Positions 46,783 through 61,700 are shown, numbered from the stretch's first letter. The stretch is 64,000 nucleotides of DNA from Asterias rubens (GCF_902459465.1 NC_047081.1:8027883-8091882); one strand, 5' to 3'. Program-made: numbers and translations. The notes: generated by a model not told the origin, from the sequence alone.

Positions 46783-49700
46783 TCAGAATGTATTGAGATA
46801 CTTATCAATGATGCTGTTTGCTAACTCTTGATCTTTCTCACCCAACATCTTATGTTTGTAGAAGCGATTGTAAGATGCAGGAGAAAGCTCCGAGACATCA
46901 GGGCTGCTCGTTTGTAAGACGGATGTCTTACCTTCTGTCTCCAAAGGCGTCTTGGAGGTGTTCTCTTCATTGGATTTATTCTCATCGTCTTTCCCGTTTG
47001 ATAATCCAGATGGAGGAGCTTCAGGTTTTGACGAATGCATTTGATTGGTTGATTGTTCATCCGAGCGATTCACATTGGTCGATTGTAGCTTTGGACCATC
47101 TGCACAAGACGTAGTAGAAGCCAGGTTGGTATCATCGAGATAAGTTTTTCTCAGCATGCTCCTTGGACTGAGAAGCTCCCTCTCGAGTTTGATGCCGAGC
47201 TTGGATCTTAAGAAGCCCAACCTCTGCGGTGATGAGAACTGTGGTTTACTGACGCTTCCCGCTGGCGCCGCTCTTGAGCCAAGTCTTTCCTCTTGAGTAC
47301 TCGTGTCCCCATCTCCTCTGTCCCTGCCAAGAGATTTCTTACTCACGTCCTTCCTGTTTGCTCCTTCTCTTTTGGTTGTTTCTTTAGCATCTCCCCCTCC
47401 TGTTCCTAAGACAATGTTGCGGCGGTCTGGAAGGGATGCGTATTCCTCTTCAGACTCGAAGCTGTTGGATCCCATCTCAGAGTGGACAGAGTCTTGCTGA
47501 TGCAACGAAGGAAGGCTTGAGGCAGGTTTTAGATTCAGAGAGCTGGTTAAACTATGACTTCGGTTTCTCCAGTCTGGTATTCGATCGGCCGGCATCTTGT
47601 GAAGAGATTCAGAGCTCGCTCTGTTTTCATCGAGGTAAGACCCGTCAAGCGCCGGTTGGAATCGACTACTCTGCAGCCTCCTCCATCTTGAGAAGCGCCC
47701 TCGTGCTGGGCTTAACCTCTGACGAATCATGAACGACGATGAGGGATCTTTTTCAGGAAGACTTTGTGAATCAAAACTACCTCCGTTTGTTGTCAAGTTT
47801 GAGCTATTCAAACTAAACCCATTTGTGATTGCGGTTCCTCCGTTTGCGTCAATCTTCAAATCATCTTCTCCCGTCTTCAAAGCAACTTGATCTCCATCTC
47901 GTGTTCCCTCAGCATCTCTTGTCTGGACATCGCTCTTTCCTACCTCCTTTGGGATTGTACCTTCCTCAGAAGGTAGCTTTCTCTCTGGGACCAACTTAGC
48001 TTTCTGTGTGATTCCTCTGAGAGTCTCAATACTAGCGTTGACGGCACTGAATCTTGTCCTTCCTGTCAAATGACTCCGAGCAGGAGGCACGCTGGTGGTG
48101 TTTGCTTCAGAAGCACCTAGAATAGAATTTGTCCCACTTTCTTTCTTAACAACATCCCGATCATTAAGTTTGTCTTCATTCGAAACACGAGACAACATCA
48201 CCGAGTCTGATCTATCTTGGATTTCTTGGTTTGGAGGTTTTTCGTTACGTTCAGGTTGTGATTTAGCTACAATCAGATCTCCCAAGCTGGGCCTCCTGTA
48301 TGCCTCAGATGAAGCCGTCTTAGCAACCCCTCCTGCTTCTATTCTTGCCTTCTCAGAGTATCCACTTGGGAGATCTGAGAAGGTATCATCGGTGGTTTGT
48401 GATTCCATCTCCGAGTCTACCTCTGTATCAGAGTCTCTTCTCGAGGGGCTGGTTTGTAAGTACTTGTCGTCAATGGCGGCTTTGAGTTCCTTCGACCCTA
48501 CCTCATCATCAACAGCCAGCTTAAGTTCTGCCTTGGATGGTAAGCTTGAGGCAGCTGTTGCCTGTTTGATAGACACCTGTTGTGTATTCTCCTTTGTACT
48601 CGATGAAGTAACACAAGATGAATGCATTACTTCCTGAAGTTCCCGAGTTTTGACTTCTGTCCCCTCGGGTTTTATTTCAGGATTCCTGGACCTCCGGGTC
48701 TCTTCGGGTTCTCTTTGCTCATTGACAGGAAGCCTAAAATCATCCACAAAGGACTGGAACTTGTTACTAGTTTGGACGTCCCAAGCTCTTAAGACTTCAT
48801 CTAGGGTCGTCTTATTCTGGCGATAGTGAGCTAGCTCATGCTTCAGAAGTCCTCTCTCCTCTTCCGCTAAGCCAAGTTTCTCCTTCAGGAGGGTACTCTC
48901 CTCCTCAAGTCTTGCCATCACTACACGACTTTGGTCTCGTCTGTCTTGAGACAATGCTTTGAAAGCTTCATCATCAAGTTGCTGAGCTAATCGAGTGTTT
49001 CGTTTCTGGGCGTGGGCAAGATACTCCTCAAGGCGCCGACAACGTCCAGCGACTGTCTCCACCTCCAAGTGACTTGTTTCATTGCTCATCCTTAGCAGCT
49101 TACATTCTTTCTCAAGACGTAGATTCTCGTGCCTTGTGAGCTTCAGATCCTCACTGGCTTGGTTTAGTTTCCGTGTCATTTCTTCCTCCATCTCCATCAA
49201 TCTAGCTTGAAGGAACTCTCCTTTACTTTCAGCCCTAGCAACTTGTCTTTTAAGATCGTAAGAATCCGAGTCCTGAAATCTTGATGAGCGTTCTTCCTCC
49301 TCAGTTGCTGCGGGCAAACTCTTCGCGTCACTCCCTCTTCTTATCTCTACCGATCCCACATCGCTCCCAACCTTTGATTTCATCCTCAGGTTGAAATTCT
49401 CCGCATTCAAATGCTCAACTTCAGTCTGCAACTTCGTGATGGTCGTATTCAACTTCTCCATTGCTTTCCGATCCTGTGCGTTGGCATTCTTAGAGGTCGC
49501 CGATTCCCGAAAGAGTCTACGGTTTTCAGTTCTGAGCATCTCAAGCTCTTGGACCAGCTTGGAGATGACTTTCTCCTCCTGACTGCCGACCGTCTCCTCC
49601 TCAAGCTGTGTCTTCAAGATAGCTTCTCGTTGCTTGGTTTCACTCAGCTCCAGGCGTAGGTGTTGACTCTCCTCGCCGATGGTCTCCAGAAGATGAAGTA

Positions 49701-52700
49701 GCTCATCGTCAGGGGTGAGGACAACTCCATTTCCTGCAGAAAAAAATACAAAATAAATCCAGACTTATGATGAGTCATCAATGTTAGAGTATCTGCACAC
49801 TTCACAAAATCTAATTTAAGACTTTTAAATGCACTGGACACTATTGGTAAATACTAGAAATATTTGTGTACAGTGGTGATTAGTTAAATAATACACATTG
49901 GTGTATGAGAAAAACAAATTGTATTCTTCGTCCCTGATGCAATCATCAAATCGTTGCAATACCAGCTACTATCACATAAAATTCAAACTGCCTCTAAGCA
50001 CCGGGCTAGCTGGGTGGTCTAGTGGCAAGACAACTGCTCTAGCAATGCAAAGGATGTGGGTTTGAATCTCAGCCGAGTGATTTATCTGAGGATTTTTGTT
50101 CTGTTTACAGAACTAAGAAGAGTATGCAGTGCTAAACACACATCAGTATAAGGGTTAAAACAAATGATATTATTCAAACCTGATGCAAAACTAACCTTGT
50201 ACTCTAGAGGTATTGATCTTATCAACCGCTTCACCTTGTCTCGTCCTCTCATCAGCATCTTGCTCATCTCTCCCCATCTCACTTGTATCTTTCATCCCAC
50301 TTGAGGAGGTCCTACCCTGTATCTTAATGTCTTGCGGTCTCGATGAACCATTAGGAAGCCCTGAGAAGGATGAGTTCTTCATCATCTCAACATTATGAAG
50401 ACTTAGGTCTGTTCTCCTTGAGACAATATCTCTAGCATCATCAGCTCTTCTCTCTGGAAATCTTGGTTCCGTTCTCACTGAAGATGGAGCCCCATAAGGC
50501 GTATCTTTTGTACTGTATTTGTCTTCGCGGGAATGTCTCGCGTTGCCAGCTGAGACAGCGTCTCCGTTTTCTCGCCAGTCTAGTCGCTGCTCTCCCAGGG
50601 TCCTGGAAGACGTCACACTCGGAAGACTTGAAGATGCAAGGGAAGGAGCATCCGCTGATGTTGAGATCCCAGAGTCGCTTTTCTCTGGTGTGATGTCTTG
50701 GGTCGTCGTTCGACTCTGCGATGACGCCACAGATGGTGGTTTGTAACTTAAGGAGGAGAGGTCCGGGGCGTAGCGATTGTGGGGAGGTTGTGGAGTTAAC
50801 AAATGGGAGAAGGTGGTGGAAGAGCGCTCACTGTGTGCCAAATTACCCAATGATAGTTTACTTGTGTTTGGAGACTGTTGGGAAAGAAAAACAGGAGCGC
50901 TTTAAAAACTGAATCATATTTACTTTTTTTGAAACAATCGTTTGTTGACAAACAATTTAACATATATGGCTGGTTATTGTGTAATGAAATCAAACTATTT
51001 TAAGAAAATGTGAGTATTGGGATAAAACACAGCAAATTGAGTAAAAGCTATGAAGAATTAATAAAAGGATGATTGATATAGCTAAAACGGGAGAAAAGTT
51101 GAGTAGGCAAAATTGAGCATCATCATCAGTAACCACAGCAGAGTATGAAAATGCTTGTTCAGCTGCTAGGAAACAATGTTAGTGAGTAATAACCAAACAA
51201 CCAAATTGAGAAAAAATGGTTAATGGAAGTAGACGAATCATCCTACCACCCAAGATGATGAGGATATAAACAGAGGGCTAATGAAAATATTACAGGGCTA
51301 AAGGATCACAGGGCTAAAGGCACACATTGGTAAAAGGAACCCAGGGCTGAGGAAGCACAGGGCTACTGGAATACAGGGCTAAAAGAATGCAGGGGCTTAA
51401 GGAATGCAGGGCTTAAGGCACACATGGCTAAAAGGAACCCAGGGCTAAAGGCACACATGATTTAAGGAGCGAAGGACTAAAGGGAACACAGGGTTAAGGG
51501 AACACAGTGCTAAGGGAGTGCAGGACTAAGGGAGTGCAGGACTAAGGGAGCGCAGGACTAAGGGAGCGCAGGGCTAAGGGAGTGCAGGACTAAGGGAGCG
51601 CAGGGCTAAGGGAGCGCAGGGCTAAGGGAGCGCAGGACTAAGGGAGTGCAGGACTAAGGGAGTGCAGGACTAAGGGAGCGCAGGGCTAAGGGAGTGCAGG
51701 ACTAAGGGAGCGCAGGGCTAAGAGAGCGCAGGGCTAGGGGAGTGCAGGACTTAGGGAGCGCAGGGCTAAGGGAGCGCAGGACTAAGGGAGTGCAGGACTA
51801 AGGGAGCGCAGGGCTAAGGGAGCGCAGGGCTAAGGGAGCGCAGGGCAAAGGGAACACAGGGCTAAGGGAGCGCAGGGCTAAGGGAGCGCAGGACTAAGGG
51901 AGCGCAGAGCTAAGGGAGCGCAGGGCTAAGGGAGCGCAGGGCTAAGGGAACACAGGGCTAAGGGAGTGCAGGACTAAGGGAGTGCAGGACTAAGGGAGCG
52001 CAGGGCTAAGGGAGCGCAGGGCTAAGGGAGTGCAGGACTAAGGGAGCGCAGGGCTAAGGGATTGCAGGACTAAGGGAGTGCAGGACTAAGGGAGCGCAGG
52101 GCTAAGGGAGTGCAGGGCTAAGGGAGTGCAGGACTAAGGGAGTGCAGGACTAAGGGAGCGCAGGGATAAGGGAGTGCAGGACTAAGGGAGTGCAGGACTA
52201 AGGGAGCTCAGGGCTAAGGGAGCGCAGGGCTAAGGGAACACAGGGCACAGGGAGTGCAGGACCAAGGGAGCGCAGGGCTAAGAGAGCGCAGGGCTAGGGG
52301 AGTGCAGGACTAAGGGAGCGCAGAGACAAGGGAACACATCGCTATGGCAGTGCAGGACTAAGAGAGTGCAGGGCTAAGGGAACACATCACTAAGGGAGTG
52401 CAGGACCAAGGGAGCGCAGGGCTAAGGAAACACAGGGCTAAGGGAGTGCAGGACCAAGGGAGCGCAGGGCTAAGGGAGTGCAGGACTAAGAGAGTGCAGG
52501 GCTAAGGGAGTGCAGGACTAAGGGAGCGCAGGGCTAAGGGAACGCAGGGCTAAGGGAGTGCAGGACTAAGGGAGCGCAGGGCTAAGGGAGTGCAGGACCA
52601 AGGGAGTGCAGGACCAAGGGAGTGCAGGACCAAGGGAGTGCAGGGATAAGGGAGCGCAGGACTAAGGGAGCGCAGGACCAAGGGAACACAGGGCTAAGGG

Positions 52701-55700
52701 AGTGCAGGACTAAGGGAGCGCAGGGCTAAGGGAACACAGGGCTAAGGGAACACAGGGCCAAGGGAGTGCAGGGCTAAGAGAGCGCAGGGACAAGGTAACA
52801 AATCGCTATGGCAGTGCAGGGCTAAGGGAACACATCACTAAGGGAGTGCAGGACCAAGGGAATGCAGGACCAAGGGAGCGCAGGGCTAAGGAAACACAGG
52901 GCTAAGGGAGTGCAGGACCAAGGAAGGGCTGGGCTAAGGGAGTGCAGGACCAAGGAAGGGCTGGGCTAAGGGAGTGCAGGACTAAGAGAGCGCAGGGCTA
53001 AGGGAACACAGGGCCAAGGGAGTGCAGGACTAAGAGAGCGCAGGGCTAAGGAATCACAGGGCTAGGGGAGTGCAGGACCAAGGGTGTGCAGGGCTAAGGA
53101 AACATAGGGCCAAGGGAGTGCAGGACCAAGGGAGTGCAGGACCAAGGGAGTGCAGGACCAAGGGAGTGCAGGACCAAGGGAGTGCAGGGTTAAGGAAACA
53201 CAGGGCTAAGGGAGTGCAGGACAAAGGGAGCGCAGGGCTAAGGGAGTGCAGGACTAAGAGAGCGCAGGGCTAAGGGAGTGCAGGACTAAGGGAACGCAGG
53301 GCTAAGGGAACACAGGGCTAAGGGAACACAGGGCCAAGGGAGCGCAGGGCTAAGGAAACATAGGGCCAAGGGAGTGCAGGGCCAAGGGAGTGCAGGACCA
53401 AGGGAGTGCAGGACCAAGGGAGTGCAGGGCTAAGGGAACACAGGGCTAAGGGAGTGCAGGACTAAGGGAGCGCAGGGCTAAGGGAACGCAGGGCTAAGGG
53501 AACGCAGGGCTAAGGGAACCCAGGGCCAAGGGAACGCAGGGCTATTGGAACGCAGGGCTAAGGGAACACAGGGCTAAGGGAACACAGGGCTTAAGGAAAG
53601 CAGGGCTAAGGAACACAGAGTTAAAAGATCACCACAGGGCTAAAGGAACACAGGGCCAAGGGAGTGTAACCCATATTCTCACAACTAATCTACTCTTTGG
53701 TACATGTAAGGGCAAGTTCATACTTCATATCAAAACTTTAAGTGAAGAAATTTTTCTTGCGTTATAAATGGAAAATCAGCACGACTGATCGATCATTGTG
53801 TCACTAAAAATTTGCTTTGCATTAACGCCCGCTTGATGTACATGTATGAACCCGGCTTTACTCAACACAGAAATATTTGTGAATTGACTTCTAAGAGGGT
53901 TATGCCTGTTCCAGTGATAAGCAATTGGAACTGAGTCCCGAATTCTTCAAAGTCGGACAGCTTCCAAAATATGATTTTGTGGGATTTTCTTTTGCTACGG
54001 CTTAATAAGAATTACATCTTTTTTGGGATCATCCTGTACAGGGGTCGAGGGGGAGGAGGGAGGTTGGAGGAGCAAGGAGGAGGAATAAAATTAAAGCTCA
54101 AAAGATGTCCACAAGCGATGGAACTTGAAGAAAACTTGAGGAGAAACTTTAGAGAGAGAACAATTTCTCAAACAATGTCTTGAAGAAGGCATCAAAAGCA
54201 GTTTTCATTTACACACCTCACTGACAGCATCGTCAAGATGCAGGGATTGTACGGAAGGGTCAGGACAAAACGGACAGGATGCCACCCTGTCAATCCCGAC
54301 AGGCGTCTTGTGAACTTCAACAACTCTGCTTTTCAAACCTAGTGTGCGTTTAGGTATTCTCGCAAACCTATAGGTACGTGTGTTGGTGAGTGCACGTGTT
54401 ATCTGTATAAAGGTGAGCTGTGCATTATAAAGAGGAACTTCATGGTCAAAGTCAGTTTTGTGATCAACTCATTTGCCAATAGATAGAGTCATTGAGGAAA
54501 TGGGGAAAAAATTTAAACTCTCTTACTCTTACCGAACAGAGATATTGTCAAAATTGGAGACCGACAACATAGGAATAGATATAGGTACGTAGCTCAGTTG
54601 GCAGAGCACCGTCACATTAAAACGAAGGTCGTTGGGATACATCCCGCTTCAGTCAAATTTTTGTTTGTTCAACCCCAAATCAAGCCTCTAATCTCACAAC
54701 AAAATGGTGTAAAGGGTAATTATTTTTATACTCTTACAAAGTGAAAATTTAAACATGATGTCATCGGGCATAACAAAGCAGAAGGCATATATACATGTAT
54801 ACATGTACATTCCAAAGAGGAATTTTTTGCCAGTCAAAAATTCAAAATTCAGAGCCGTTTCGATAAGTATCAAAATTCAGGAAATTAACAAAAAAACTCA
54901 ATCCAAAAATGTACAGACAATACAAAATGTGACTGCCATCTTAAACAATTGTTTTGATTTTGACAAAAATTGCACTCAGAGTGTATTAATCACAATTGCG
55001 TTTTACACCATTGGAGACTTGATTTCCCCCCATTTTTATATTAAGAACTCTTTCTATTTGGAAATGAGTGGATCACAAAACTGAAATTGACCATGTAGCC
55101 CCTCTTTAAATCAAATTGTTAACATAATATTAAACCACTTCTTCTTGTTAGAAAAATCCCAAAACTCAAGTATTCTGGCTGGGTTTTTTTAAGGCTAGGA
55201 AAACAACTTTCAAAGTAGAACTTGCCTATTAAAGGCAGTGGACACTATTGGTCATTACTCAAAATCATTATTAGCATAAAACCTCACATGGCAACGACAA
55301 GGGTGTTTTTTCTTTCATTATTATCTTGCAACTTCGACGATCGATTGAGCTCAAAGTTTCACAGGTTTGTTATTTGATGCATATGTTGAGAAACACAAAG
55401 TAAGAAGACTGATCTTTGACAATCACCAATAGTGTCCAGTGTCTTTAAAGCCACAACAACAAGTATGTGTTCCAACTTACAAGCTAAGAATTTTGAGCTT
55501 TGGGACACCTTCAATCAGAGTTACAGTTAAAAATCAAACATATTATTACAGTGCTTGTATCGTTGATGCTGATAAGTTGTTTTAGCGTGCGAATGTTAGC
55601 ATTGCGTGAAGCTTATTCATTCAGTTATTAATATGCACAAGCCAGACAGACAAATCAGACTTGTACAAAAAAGGAAAAACATAAAGCTGAAATTAAAACG

Positions 55701-58700
55701 ATTGCAAAAAATTAAAACGTAATATTCAGCAAGATTAAAAGCAAAAAATAAAGCATAAGCAAACACAATTTTAAGACAAAAAGCAAATATTTTGTATGGA
55801 AAGAGGTGTAGCAAGATCATGTTCATTTTGACAAAAGCATCTTGTGAATTTCAACTTAAATGTAAAAAGAATAGTTATAGGCCTGACGTTTTGACCCTAA
55901 CAGAGTCTTCTCAAAAGCTAAAAAACTGTTTCTACTAAAATCTTATAAATCAAATGTTTTTTAGACGTACCTGTTTCTTGGGAGATATTTTAATAGATTC
56001 GTCTTCGTCCGAGGATAACGTGCCATGTCTTGAAGTCAACATGCTAGCCTGAAAGTAAGACGCAAACTTTATGACATAAAGCCCAGTTCATACTTCCTGC
56101 GAATGCGATGGAAATTTGACGGAAATTTGACATCACAACCTTCCTTTCGGAGCGATATTCGCAAGTGAGTAGGACAGAGTTGAACTGCTACGAATTATTC
56201 TTTGCGAATTTGTGACGTCAACATGCGCTTCCCCATTTGAATTCGCAGGAAGTATGAACCGGGCTTAACAACATGGGGGTGTCGTGGCCGAGCGGATAAG
56301 AGCATAGGACTCAAGTTCTGGCGGTTAAGTCATAGGGATGTGGGTTGGAATCCCGTTTGTGACACTTGTGTCCCTGAGCTAGACACTTAACCTTAATTGC
56401 GTCTCTCCACCCAGGGGAAAAAAGTACCTGTGAGGGTAGAGATGGTTTATTTGAATGATTAGCTTGGAGCGCTGTAACTCGCCGCTGTTCACTCCCAAGG
56501 GAGCTGAGATGGTAGAAGGAATGATTTCAGGCCCAGTGGACAGGAGAAATAATTGTGGAAGCACTTTGATATGCCCTTGGGGATGTGATCAGGCACTATA
56601 TACACATTTATTATTATTATTATTATTATTATTAATATGTGTCTGTAAAACTTGCGCTCTTGTGGATTTTTCTCCCAAATTTGAGCCCTGATTTAGGTAG
56701 AGTATAGAGATGGATTATACAAACCTTTCTTCGCAGTAAAGCAATGTAAATCATTAAGGAATGTTCATCGGATGTACCATTGATTACATCAGCCGGTCTG
56801 CAACAAAAAAGGGAAATAAATAAATAAGTACAAAAATTCTTAAATACACTTCATTCATACTAGACCAAAGAAAAAAAACACCACTGAGGTGGCAGAGCAT
56901 CTAGGTTATAAAAACATACCCAAGTAGTGTCTTTGTTATTCCAAAATGATCCTCCGTGGCTAAGATTCCATTGGTGAGATTCACAACGTAACGCTCCTGT
57001 CAAAAAGAAGTAAAACTAATTAGTTCAATTGTTCAATTCCAGTCAACATTCATTTCATACTTCTCTTCTCTACAGACCACATCACCAATGACGAAGTACG
57101 CAATAGGATTCATCAAGCCATAGTACCATACGAGGAGCTGCTTGCAACAGTAAAGAAGAGGAAGCTGAGGTGGTACGATCACACCACCCGTTCAAAGACC
57201 ATACTACAAGGCACAGTCCCTGGGAAAAGAAAAGAAGGAAGGCAGAGGAAACGATGCAAAGACAACATCCAGGAGTGAACGGGCCTGACATGCAGCACCT
57301 CACAGAGATTAGCGGAGACCGCACTTGGCGCACAATCTTCAAAAAGTCAGCTGTGGTGCCCCTATGACCTTCAACGAGGTTACGGGATTAAGTACAAGTA
57401 AGTACAAAGTACTCTACTCAAAATATAACATTTCTACAAAATAGTACATAGGTAACCAAAACAATGAGTTCAGTTTATCAACTAAAGAAATGTCTGTCAG
57501 AAAAAAAAAATCCACTAAAGATAAAGACAATGTGAAACTGAAGTTCATATTTACCCGGTTGTTTTTGTTGTTTTCAAAATAGCAGTGATTGGCGAGGAGG
57601 TCTGAGAGGAGGTTGTTTCCAGCAAATCTGTAAATAAAAATAAAAAATAAATAAATGAATGCATCAAATCCGATTACTTTCAATTACTCAAACAATCGCT
57701 CCTGTTTTCTTTAATTCCCCTCTTCCCTGGTAACCAAGAGTATTATTGAGTGGTCTACATACACAGACGCCATGCTTTTGTTGGTATCAATACTGGTACT
57801 CAGCTCCTCACTGCACCATTGTAGGAGTAATTTACGACCGATGCGCACCGTACGCTGGTATGAGGCACGCTCTGTGGACAAAAAAACAAATGATTATTTT
57901 GGGTTTTTTTGTAAGCATTCAAATTCAGTTTGGCTGTTGACAAGAAATCACAGCAAAGCTGATTTAAAAAAATTACGCGCAGCTTTCTACGGGGCTGTTC
58001 TGTAGCTGCAGCAGCAACTGATTATAACAAGTTCGCTTCTCAGATTGTGTATTCAAATTATGGATTATTCTTCCTGCTCTGGACCTTTCGGCGATATCTC
58101 AAAAACGCTACCACCTTTGAAATGATGTCTTCACAGGTTAGTTAAACTGTATACATTTTAACAGATAATAATAATAAATAATAATAAATTTGCATTGGGT
58201 TAAACAATATTCAATGTGTGTTAGCACTGCATACTCTCCCAAGTTCTGTGAAGAAAAAATCACAGGCATATTACTCGGGTGGGATTCGTACACATTTTTA
58301 AACCAATTGAACCGTCCCAAAAACCAAAGCTTTCCTTTTCCTTTAACCAAACAGTCCACTATGCCTGTGAGGAACCTTTAAAAATGTTGTAACCTTTAAA
58401 ATGAAATGCCTCCGCTTTTCCTTTTCTCTTTAACGACAGAACAGTGACAGACATGAAGATGAGAGTGCCTTGTCAATCATTTATAGTGACATACCTGTAG
58501 AATGGATGGTACAATGTAAGATGATGGACCACATCACATCCAGGATACTCTTCAGCTCACCATGAACAACACCTGTCAAGAGGATAGTTAAATCAATCAA
58601 TTAGTAAACCACTAAGTCAATTGATTAATCAATCAAACAATCAATAAACTAATAATTTAGTATATATTAATCAATCAATCAATTAACCAATAAATACATA

Positions 58701-61700
58701 AATTAGCCAATCAATATCCAAACAAATAAAAAAACAACTAGACAAATACATAACTAAAGAAGTTAATCATTCAATCAATCGATCATTAAATAAACCAACA
58801 AATCAATATCAATTAATCATAATTCAATAAATCGATAAATACAGCTTTAAAAAACTTCATTAACAACAGTAATTAGTGTTTTTGTAGCACCTCATCAACC
58901 AGCATCTCAAAGCGCATAATATGTTAACAGAACCATTGCTAGATCCATGCTACAGCACCTTAAAAGGGTTAACATGTGATCAGAAACACCAGAGCTCAAG
59001 TCCTGTGTGCTTGACCAGTCGGCCACAACACACTGATAGTACATGCATACACAAATGTACCAATCAATCATTCAACCAATAAGTAAACCAATTAATAAGT
59101 CAACCAATCAATCATTATCCAACAATCAATTAATCACCATATAGGCCTAAATCAATACATCAATGAAGTGCAATCTATAACACAATCCATCATAACAGTC
59201 AATAAAATAGCCAGCCAATAAAGAAATCAATAAATCATGGTTCAAATATAAGTAGGCCTATTTGTATAGTACTACAGTCAATTAATCATACAATCAATGA
59301 AAAACATTCAATAAAAAATATACAATAAAAAATATACAATAAATCAATTCAGTCACAATACAATTCAAGCGCAATTCTTGACAGTAAAGAGCTATTTAGC
59401 ACAAAGATACAACAGAAACACGATGAACTTTAATCGTCCCAATATTTCTACTAACAAATCTGAGAATGAAATTTACCTTTTGCTGATACGCTGACTTTCA
59501 CACCCAAACCAGACAAGAAATCCAGAACACCTTGTACTGTGTCCAGAGCAAAGCCATCGTCAGAATCTGATAGATCAGCCTACAAAGTAGGAAAAAATAA
59601 ACACATCCTTTGTTAAAAATAACCCATTTCTGTAATATGCTCTAGCAAACATAATTTGGTTTAACCAATACACTGATCACTGTGTGTTTAAAGGCAGTGG
59701 ACACTATTGGTAATTACTCAAAATAATTATCATAAAACCTTTCTTGGTGACGAGTAATGGGGAGAGGTTGATGGTATAAAACACTGTGGGGAAACGGCTC
59801 CCTCTGAAGTGCCATAGTTTTCGAGAAAGAAGTAATTTTTCACGAATTTGATTTTGAGACCTCAAGTTTAGAAATTGAGGTCTCGAAATCAACCATCTAA
59901 ACGCACACAACTTCGTGTGACAAGGTTTTTTTCTTCTTTCATTAGTATCTCGCAAGTTCGCTGACCGATTGAGCTCAAATTTTCACAGGTTCGTTATTTT
60001 ATGCATATGTGTAGATACACCAACTGTGAAGGCTAGTCTTGACAATTACCAATAGTGTCCACTGCCTTTAAAGCACAGTAAACTTAGAACTCCCCTCTCC
60101 CAGTGTTGAAAAAAAATAAAATAAAATAATAAAAAAAAAATTAAAAATCTGGCATAGGTACAAATTAACAAAACTCGCGACATTTCATTCTCTGCTCATC
60201 ATTCACAAACTATGCATTAAAATATGCCCATGAACAAACTAGCCTATCAAGCTAATACGCACAAATTTTGGCCGCAACAAAAAATAACTATGGCAATTAT
60301 AAAAAATTGAAAAAATAGTTTCACAATAACAGCCAATACTAAAAACCATACAGAATGTTCCAGATTAAACAGTAGGGCTTAATAATAATAATAATAATAA
60401 CCGTATTTATAACGCGCCTTTTGCCAAAGGATACAAAGCGCCAGGTATTATTACTGCAAGGAGTGGGGTGAATTTTTGAGATATATGTAAGACCTAAACC
60501 TTAAGCGCCATGTAATGGTTTACAAGGTGCTGTGGCGCAATATGCTGCCAATCCAGCCAGGAACACCGGGGCGAACCCCTTCTCTTTTCGATAAGCGCAC
60601 TGGGTTCTTTTACATGCGTTTTACACAACACATGGGACCAACGGCTTTACGTCCCATCCGAAGGACGAAGCAATGGTTATGTATGTGTCTTGCTTAAGGA
60701 CACAAGTGTCACGGCTGGGGAATCGAACCCACACTCTGCTGATCAGAAACACCAGAGTTTGAATTCGGTGCTCTTAACCGCTCGGCCACGACACTCCCAA
60801 AACCATGACAAAAACCCAAAAGAAAACATTCCCAAGACCTTGTTTCAACCAACGTCCTTCAGCCAAACAACAAAAGATTTGGGTCCAGAATGACCCACAG
60901 TTTAAAAACAAACCTGGGGAGAACTGAAATGCACAAAGTGAACGCTGGTTTCGAAATTCTATTTTTTGGTCTACACTGTGTGTTTATCTTACTTGTTCTG
61001 GTGGGAGAAGTTGTGTCCCAGTAAGGAGCTCAATAAGATGACAGAATATCGTCCCGTCCCTGAGTTGATGTAAACCATCAATGAGGATGCCATGCTCGCA
61101 TAGAAGACTGTTGGCCCAGCCCAGGTACATCTGTGAAAAGTAATAAAAACAAAATAACAGTCTTTATGGGATACATGTACAGCTACTCCATATGGAATGC
61201 TCGTCTCGAGCCATCTTCGGGGTCTACTGACCACCCTAACATGCAACTGTAATTATTGATCTTAATTTATTTTTGTTGCTCATTTGCTTAATCTCTCGGT
61301 GGTATGTCTTGCGTATTTCTATGTTTTGTCAACCCTGCACTGTACCATCATGATTATGGCCAATTTTGTTGATCATGATAATGACCTTGGCTTCAGTGTA
61401 CAATCTTTATCTTTTGCCTATTGATGTTATGTATGTATTGAAAAACAACGAGAGACTTTGGAACGCGAGGTGGCAGCAGAGTTACCAGGTAAAGTTCCAT
61501 TGCTTACGTAGTTTAGAACATGTGCACATTACCAAGAACAATGGATTTTACCTGGTAAGTCTGCTGCCACCAAGCGTCCCAAAAGACCCTCATCGCCATG
61601 ACACTTCACATTCACAAAGCTACAGGGTTTGAATCTTGCGCAAAGTACCACAAGACTGCAGAGGGCTTGTAGCTCAAAATGATTTACTGGACCAGAATTT

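Noticed and set aside
48095..48637. 180-codon plus-strand frame opposite the coiled-coil gene
   Set aside because: Antisense shadow of the long, Ser-rich coding exon 46783-49733.
53070..53273. 67-codon frame QDQGCAGLRKHRAKGVQDQG-like
   Set aside because: Reading of the 16-bp minisatellite; it breaks as soon as a unit changes length.
54585..54655. Genuine tRNA gene with GTAGCTCAGTTGGCAGAGCA
   Set aside because: Decayed B box and no acceptor pairing; best read as a SINE remnant in an intron.
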